From Dehalococcoidales bacterium (GTDB taxonomy: Bacteria; Chloroflexota; Dehalococcoidia; Dehalococcoidales; CSSed11-197): a stretch of DNA of 26,698 nucleotides. This document shows positions 22,288 through 26,698 of the stretch, one piece after another. The stretch is taken from NCBI GenBank assembly GCA_028705415.1, contig JAQWDO010000002.1, forward strand, positions 1-26,698. Reading direction: 5' to 3'. The notes under the pieces were generated by a model. The model had not been told where the DNA came from. It worked only from the letters and a program-made list of their open reading frames with translations, and made no database searches. A program made the position numbers and the translations under genes. Position 1 is the first letter of the stretch. Each line of letters starts with the position of its first letter.

Positions 22288-22914
22288 TTAAAATATTTCG
22301 CAAATTCTGCTGATTTTTTCCCGTGTGATGGTCCCTTCCCTAATAATCCTGATTTTATCTCCAGTAGCGTCAATTATAGTTGATGGAATACCGCTCCCAA
22401 CAGCATCACATCTTATTATGTAATCTACCGAAGAACCCAGCTGTCTTTCTACCTCACAGGCGGTCAAGGAGGCTTCTCTGCCGCTGATATTGGCACTGGT
22501 AGCGCAAATCGCCCCCCCTGCCCGAATTGCAAGCATTAATGCCACCGGGTGGTCCGGCATTCTCACCGCCACTGTATCCAGGCCTCCGGTGACATCACAT
22601 CCAACTCGTTTCGTTTTTGGCAGAACAAGTGTAAGCGGGCCCGGCCAGAATGCCTGCATTAAAAGTACTACACATGCCCTTTCAGAACAGGCAACATCTT
22701 CCAGCTGATTTCTATTGGCAACAATCAAAGGCAGGGCTTTGGTTCGTTCCCGGCCCTTGATATCAAATATACGCCTCACGGCTTTACTGTTATCATATAA
22801 AGCACCCAGGCCATAAACTGTATCGGTTGGGAAGGCTACTACGCCTCCCGAAAGAAGGGTCTCGGCCGCGACAGCAACCTGCTCTGCCAGCACATTTTCG
22901 TGCTCCGGTATCAT
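22288..22914 (-). CDS. tsaC: Threonylcarbamoyl-AMP synthase (TsaC/Sua5/YrdC)
   Basis: A 208-residue protein made of a single YrdC domain. It makes threonylcarbamoyl-AMP from threonine, bicarbonate and ATP for the t6A37 modification of tRNAs reading ANN codons. Motifs are GGVVAFPTDTVYGLGAL (about 23-39), KGRERTKALPLIVAN, the WPGPLTLVLPK region and ATSANISGREA. It lacks the extra Sua5 C-terminal domain (length about 210), so it is the TsaC-like short form. GGGGT lies 8 bases ahead of the ATG. Divergent from guaA. Confidence 0.93.
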   Translation of the reverse strand: MIPEHENVLAEQVAVAAETLLSGGVVAFPTDTVYGLGALYDNSKAVRRIFDIKGRERTKALPLIVANRNQLEDVACSERACVVLLMQAFWPGPLTLVLPKTKRVGCDVTGGLDTVAVRMPDHPVALMLAIRAGGAICATSANISGREASLTACEVERQLGSSVDYIIRCDAVGSGIPSTIIDATGDKIRIIREGTITREKISRICEIF

Positions 22915-22936
22915 GTGTTTTTACCCCACGCCAAAC

Positions 22937-22965
22937 TTGACGCTAGTATAGCATAATGATAATCT
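22937..22965 (+). promoter_or_regulatory. Probable promoter of guaA-purD-purE-purB
   Basis: TTGACG (22937-22942) is a good -35 box. TAATCT at 22960-22965 gives a 17-base spacer, or GATAAT at 22958-22963 a 15-base spacer. On the other strand TATACT (22950-22945) could be the -10 box for tsaC. The 71-base gap between the divergent genes must hold both promoters. I see no PurR-like or guanine riboswitch sequence. Confidence 0.4.
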
Positions 22966-22985
22966 TTCACTAAAAGGTTGCAAGC

Positions 22986-24668
22986 ATGACCGAAGAGACC
23001 CGTAACTCCGAAAAAGAAGATACATACCGGGTGGCTACCAGTGGCGATATTGAAGTTTCCACTTATCTGGAAATTGCCAGGGAAAACAAGGGAGAACAGC
23101 CACTGGCTTCCGATTCTGCTGCCCCGGTAGAGCAGGAAACAATTGTCATTATTGACTTTGGTTCACAGTACACTCTTCTAATCGCCAGGCGTATTCGTGA
23201 ACTTAGTGTTTATTGCGAGCTTGTAAGCCACGATACTCCGTGGGAAAAGATTTCCCACCTCAATCCCAAAGGTTTTATTCTTTCCGGCGGGCCAAGCTCA
23301 GTCTATGCCCCAGATGCCCCACTTGCACCTTCATATGTATATTCTGCCAAACTGCCTGTTCTGGGAATATGTTATGGCCAGCAGGTTCTTGCCTATCAAC
23401 TTGGCGGCAAGGTTGAACCGGGCGATCATCGTGAATACGGACATTCGCTGCTCAAGCTGAACACCATTGATTCCCCTCTTTTTGCTGAGATTCCGGACTC
23501 GTCTCCGGTTTGGATGAGCCATGGAGACCGTGTCGTAGAAATGCCTCCCGGATTCACTGCCATGGCTTATACCGAAAACTCACCGGTAGCGGTAATGGGC
23601 AGCAAAGATCGTATCTTTGGATTACAATTTCATCCGGAAGTTGTCCATACCCCTTCGGGAAAAACTATATTAAAAAACTTTGTTTACAATATATGCGGTT
23701 GCCACGGCAACTGGACCACCGGTAATTTCATAACTGAAAGCATTAACCGTATTCGCCACGAAGTCGGAAGCGGGAAAGTGATTGCCGCTCTTTCAGGCGG
23801 GGTAGACTCTTCTGTTGTTGCTACTTTAATTCACCATGCCATCGGAGACCAGCTGACCTGCATTTTTGTCAACAACGGCTTGCTCCGGCGCCAGGAAGGA
23901 GAGCGCACCCTCAGGGTTTTCCGGCAAAATCTTGGTATGCGCATTATTTATGTTGATGCCACAGAATGTTTTCTGGATCGCCTGAAAGGAGTAACCGACC
24001 CCGAAACCAAACGGAAAGCCATTGGCGCTGAGTTCATCAGCACGTTCGAGGAAGAAGCCTCGAAACTGGGGCAGGTGGATTTTCTTGCCCAGGGAACACT
24101 GTACCCTGACGTAATCGAAAGTGTCTCTTCGGTAAGCAAGGCTTCTGCAAAAATCAAAACGCATCACAATGTCGGTGGCCTGCCAACAAATATGACATTT
24201 AAGCTTTTGGAACCCTTGAGATTTTTATTTAAAGATGAAGTCCGTAAGGTCGGGCTTGAACTCGGACTGCCTGAAGAGATGGTCTGGCGCCAACCATTCC
24301 CTGGCCCCGGACTTGCTATCCGGATCATTGGCGAGGTAACTCATGAAAAACTTGAGATACTCCGCAATGCTGACTGGATCGTAATGAGCGAAATCAAAAA
24401 AGCCAAGCTGTACGGAGAGCTCTGGCAAAGTTTTGCTATCTTGACGGATGTGAAAAGCGTTGGCGTTATGGGGGATTTCCGGACTTACGGATACCTGGTT
24501 GCCCTGCGCGCCGTAACCTCCATCGATGCCATGACGGCAGATTGGGCAAGGCTCCCCTATGATCTCCTTGCTACCATCTCCAACCGCATTGTTAATGAGG
24601 TTGATGGAGTCAACCGTGTTGTTTACGATATCACTTCAAAACCGCCAGGTACAATAGAGTGGGAATAG
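22986..24668 (+). CDS. guaA: GMP synthase (glutamine-hydrolysing)
   Basis: A 560-residue enzyme turning XMP into GMP with glutamine and ATP. Glutamine amidotransferase domain: about 53-235, with C129 in GICYGQQ and H216/E218 in QFHPEV. ATP pyrophosphatase domain: about 240-440, with the P-loop SGGVDSS at 270-276. The C-terminal dimer domain follows and ends in the standard DITSKPPGTIEWE. About 50 charged residues stand before the amidotransferase fold (IVIIDFGSQY), where most GuaA proteins have under ten. The ATG at 22986 has AAGG 8 bases upstream, and no internal ATG exists before the fold, so the extension is probably real. First gene of the purine unit, 4 bases ahead of purD. Confidence 0.96.
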   Translation: MTEETRNSEKEDTYRVATSGDIEVSTYLEIARENKGEQPLASDSAAPVEQETIVIIDFGSQYTLLIARRIRELSVYCELVSHDTPWEKISHLNPKGFILSGGPSSVYAPDAPLAPSYVYSAKLPVLGICYGQQVLAYQLGGKVEPGDHREYGHSLLKLNTIDSPLFAEIPDSSPVWMSHGDRVVEMPPGFTAMAYTENSPVAVMGSKDRIFGLQFHPEVVHTPSGKTILKNFVYNICGCHGNWTTGNFITESINRIRHEVGSGKVIAALSGGVDSSVVATLIHHAIGDQLTCIFVNNGLLRRQEGERTLRVFRQNLGMRIIYVDATECFLDRLKGVTDPETKRKAIGAEFISTFEEEASKLGQVDFLAQGTLYPDVIESVSSVSKASAKIKTHHNVGGLPTNMTFKLLEPLRFLFKDEVRKVGLELGLPEEMVWRQPFPGPGLAIRIIGEVTHEKLEILRNADWIVMSEIKKAKLYGELWQSFAILTDVKSVGVMGDFRTYGYLVALRAVTSIDAMTADWARLPYDLLATISNRIVNEVDGVNRVVYDITSKPPGTIEWE

Positions 24669-24672
24669 GACA

Positions 24673-25938
24673 ATGAACCTGTTTATTGTCGGCGGGGGCG
24701 CCCGGGAACACACCATAGCCTGGAAGCTTGCCCAAAGCCCCAGGACAGGAAACATTTTTGTTGCACCGGGTAATGCGGGAACCGGGCAAATTGCTGAAAA
24801 TATTCCGGTTGAAGCCAGCGATATAGAAGGTCTGATGCAGGCTATCGCTGAAAGAGACGTACAACTGGTTGTTGTAGGGCCTGAAATTCCGCTTTCCAAA
24901 GGGCTGGTTGACAGGCTCATGAAAAAGGGCATGGCGGTTTTCGGCCCAACCGGTTCAGCCGCCCGGATCGAAGCCAGTAAAGCCTTTTCCAAGGACTTCA
25001 TGTCGAGGCACCGCATACCCTCTGCCAGCAGCCGAACCTTTTCCGATTATAATGAGGCAAAGGGTTATATCGAATCTTCCGCTTTTCCCCTGGTTATCAA
25101 GGCGGATGGGCTCAGCCAGGGCAAAGGAGTAATTATCGCCGCAAAAATGGAGGAGGCTGTATCGGCACTGGATTCAATCATGCTTCAAAAAAAGTTTGGC
25201 GATGCCGGCAACTCGGTTATCATTGAAGAATTTCTTTCCGGCCGCGAACTCAGCGCTTTTACATTTACCGATTCACATTTTGTCAGCCCTCTGGTAACTG
25301 CTTGTGATTACAAGCGGATTCATGATGGCAATCTTGGACCCAACACCGGAGGAATGGGAAGCTACAGCCCGCCGGAGTTTTATACACCCGTTATGGGAAA
25401 CCAGATTTACAATACTATCATGTATCCGGTCATACAAAATATGAGAAAAGAGAACCGGCCTTACAAGGGTGTATTGTACGGCGGATTGATGCTGACACAC
25501 GACGGGCCTAAAGTGCTTGAGTTTAATGCCCGTTTTGGCGACCCGGAAACTCAGGTTATTCTTCCCCGCCTGGAAAATGATTTGCTTGATGTAATGCTTG
25601 CGATAACCTCCGACAGCTTGAAGCAAGTACATCTTGAATGGAGCAATAAATCCTGCGTTGGCGTAGTGATGGCCAGCGGTGGCTACCCTGGAAAGTATCA
25701 GACCGGCTATCCGATCAGCGGACTGGACGATGTTGATCATGATATAATGGTTTTCCACGCCGGAACAAAGCTAAACAGCCAGGGAAAGGTTGTTACTGAT
25801 GGCGGGCGTGTTCTAACCGTTGTTGCTACTGGTAATAGTATAGAAGAAGCTCGCTCCAGGGTTTATGACAACATCGGCAGAATCAGCTTTAAAGACTGCT
25901 ATTACCGCAAGGATATTGCCCTTGTCAGTCAAACCTGA
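24673..25938 (+). CDS. purD: Phosphoribosylamine-glycine ligase
   Basis: A 421-residue ATP-grasp enzyme joining phosphoribosylamine to glycine, the second step of purine synthesis. The N-terminal domain begins NLFIVGGGAREHTIAWKLAQ. The ATP-grasp region includes FPLVIKADGLSQGKGVIIA, IIEEFLSGRELSAF, the family signature HDGNLGPNTGGMGSYSPP, and the metal-binding LEFNARFGDPETQVILPRL. Full length. The gene starts 4 bases after guaA, so translation is probably coupled; GGGA overlaps the end of guaA. Confidence 0.96.
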   Translation: MNLFIVGGGAREHTIAWKLAQSPRTGNIFVAPGNAGTGQIAENIPVEASDIEGLMQAIAERDVQLVVVGPEIPLSKGLVDRLMKKGMAVFGPTGSAARIEASKAFSKDFMSRHRIPSASSRTFSDYNEAKGYIESSAFPLVIKADGLSQGKGVIIAAKMEEAVSALDSIMLQKKFGDAGNSVIIEEFLSGRELSAFTFTDSHFVSPLVTACDYKRIHDGNLGPNTGGMGSYSPPEFYTPVMGNQIYNTIMYPVIQNMRKENRPYKGVLYGGLMLTHDGPKVLEFNARFGDPETQVILPRLENDLLDVMLAITSDSLKQVHLEWSNKSCVGVVMASGGYPGKYQTGYPISGLDDVDHDIMVFHAGTKLNSQGKVVTDGGRVLTVVATGNSIEEARSRVYDNIGRISFKDCYYRKDIALVSQT

Positions 25939-25953
25939 ACGGAGATGAATCAG

Positions 25954-26418
25954 ATGAGAAAAGTTGCTATCGTAATGGGCTCCAATTCAGATGCGGAAAT
26001 CATGCAAAACGCTGCTGATGTTCTGGACGACTTCGATATAGACTACCAATTTTTTACCATATCTGCCCACCGCACCCCTGAAAAGGCCAGGGAATTTGGG
26101 GTATCTGCCCAGGAGCAGGGCTTTGAAGTAATAATTGCCGGAGCAGGATATGCTGCGCATCTGCCCGGAGTTATTGCCAGCTGGACAACTTTACCGGTAA
26201 TTGGGGTCCCGCTTGCTTCAAGCGATCTTAATGGCACCGACTCACTTTACGCTATCGTACAAATGCCGGCCGGAATACCGGTAGCTACAGTAACCATCGG
26301 CAAATCAGGAGCTAAAAACGCCGCCTATCTTGCAGCCGAAATACTGGCATTGAAATATCCTGAAATTGCCAGGCAATTAAAAATATACCGACAGGAACTT
26401 GCGGGTTCCGGACATTAG
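25954..26418 (+). CDS. purE: N5-carboxyaminoimidazole ribonucleotide mutase
   Basis: A 154-residue PurE. I take ATG 25954, with GGAG 9 bases upstream; the in-frame ATG at 25945 directly abuts that ribosome binding site. The start is KVAIVMGSNSDAEIM and the substrate-binding SAHRTPEKA is intact. The usual GAGGAAHLPG reads GAGYAAHLPG here, with the catalytic-region His kept. VQMPAGIPVATVTIG completes the family pattern. Bacterial class I PurE normally needs PurK, which is not in this window. It lies 15 bases behind purD. Confidence 0.94.
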   Translation: MRKVAIVMGSNSDAEIMQNAADVLDDFDIDYQFFTISAHRTPEKAREFGVSAQEQGFEVIIAGAGYAAHLPGVIASWTTLPVIGVPLASSDLNGTDSLYAIVQMPAGIPVATVTIGKSGAKNAAYLAAEILALKYPEIARQLKIYRQELAGSGH

Positions 26419-26433
26419 TTCAAGGAGCATTCA

Positions 26434-26698
26434 ATGATCGAAAGGTACTGCCGTCCCCAGATGAAACAAATCTGGAGCGATGCTAACAAGTATTCCAAAT
26501 GGCTGGAAGTCGAAATTGCCGCCTGCGAAGCATGGTCCGAAATCGGCCGTATCCCCCGCAATGCCATCCCGAAAATCAAACTGGCACGCCTGGATATGAA
26601 ACGCATGACAGAAATCCTTCAGGAAACCCATCATGATATGACGGCATTTCTTGGTTCTGTTGCTGAAAGTATCGGCCCGGAATCCCGCTTTATCCACC
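26434..26698 (+). CDS. purB: Adenylosuccinate lyase, N-terminal part (partial)
   Basis: The frame is open from ATG 26434 to the window edge, so 88 residues are visible. AAGGAG lies 6 bases ahead. The protein starts MIERYCRPQMKQIWSDANKY and continues with KWLEVEIAACEAW, then ETHHDMTAFLGSVAE, which holds the His-His-Asp motif of the first conserved region of PurB. The enzyme acts twice in purine synthesis, on SAICAR and on adenylosuccinate. It follows purE by 15 bases, in keeping with a guaA-purD-purE-purB operon. Confidence 0.94.
   Translation, partial: MIERYCRPQMKQIWSDANKYSKWLEVEIAACEAWSEIGRIPRNAIPKIKLARLDMKRMTEILQETHHDMTAFLGSVAESIGPESRFIH

Noticed and set aside
22272..22373. Longer RpiB starting at 22373
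   Set aside because: The extra residues match no RpiB sequence and overlap the end of tsaC; ATG 22271 has a strong ribosome binding site.
23826..24167. Minus-strand frames inside guaA, and similar long opposite-strand frames inside leuA, ilvB and ilvD
   Set aside because: They are shadows of strongly conserved genes, with no ribosome binding sites and no family-like sequence.

Overview
The window looks like chromosomal DNA of a Chloroflexota bacterium, most likely of the class Dehalococcoidia. This is inferred from gene content and protein style: an ilvD-ilvB-ilvN-ilvC-leuA-leuC-leuD-leuB-cimA order with a citramalate synthase, short archaeal-type LeuC/LeuD, an archaeal-length thymidylate synthase relative, and LemA-HtpX. 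No rRNA gene is present to confirm it. Most genes have clear Shine-Dalgarno sequences of the AGGAGG type. I saw no tRNA, CRISPR array, insertion sequence or prophage.

Layout. 1-370 (+): 3' end of an ABC-2 type permease. 393-3261 (+): a promoter and a four-gene unit made of a double TFIIB-type zinc ribbon protein, LemA, an HtpX-like M48 protease with an added C-terminal zinc ribbon, and a DJ-1/PfpI protein. 3258-6645 (-): a promoter and four genes, namely a coiled-coil protein, a protein of unknown function, a short thymidylate synthase family protein, and a lipoprotein with a degenerate zinc-peptidase motif. 6760-19045 (-): the branched-chain amino acid operon, eleven genes behind one good promoter and a terminator-like leader hairpin. 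MgtC and methyltransferase genes sit inside it. 19128-21771 (-): a DUF134 regulator with several very small Gly/Arg- or Cys-rich proteins and a radical SAM gene whose 3' end has been replaced by a fragment of an ABC-2 permease. 21777-22914 (-): TsaC-type tRNA modification enzyme and RpiB, ending in a strong terminator. 22937-26698 (+): purine genes guaA, purD, purE and the start of purB.

How the genes work together. IlvB/N, IlvC and IlvD make the keto acids of valine and, from 2-ketobutyrate, isoleucine. CimA supplies 2-ketobutyrate from pyruvate and acetyl-CoA by way of the isomerase LeuCD and the dehydrogenase LeuB, which also serve LeuA in leucine synthesis. No threonine deaminase gene is seen in the window, which fits the citramalate route. 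The purine operon covers GAR synthesis (PurD), the carboxyaminoimidazole ribonucleotide mutase step (PurE), the lyase PurB and GMP synthesis (GuaA).

The least understood parts are the DUF134 small-protein cluster, with palindromic candidate operators at its promoter, the thymidylate synthase-like operon, and the radical SAM/ABC permease junction.
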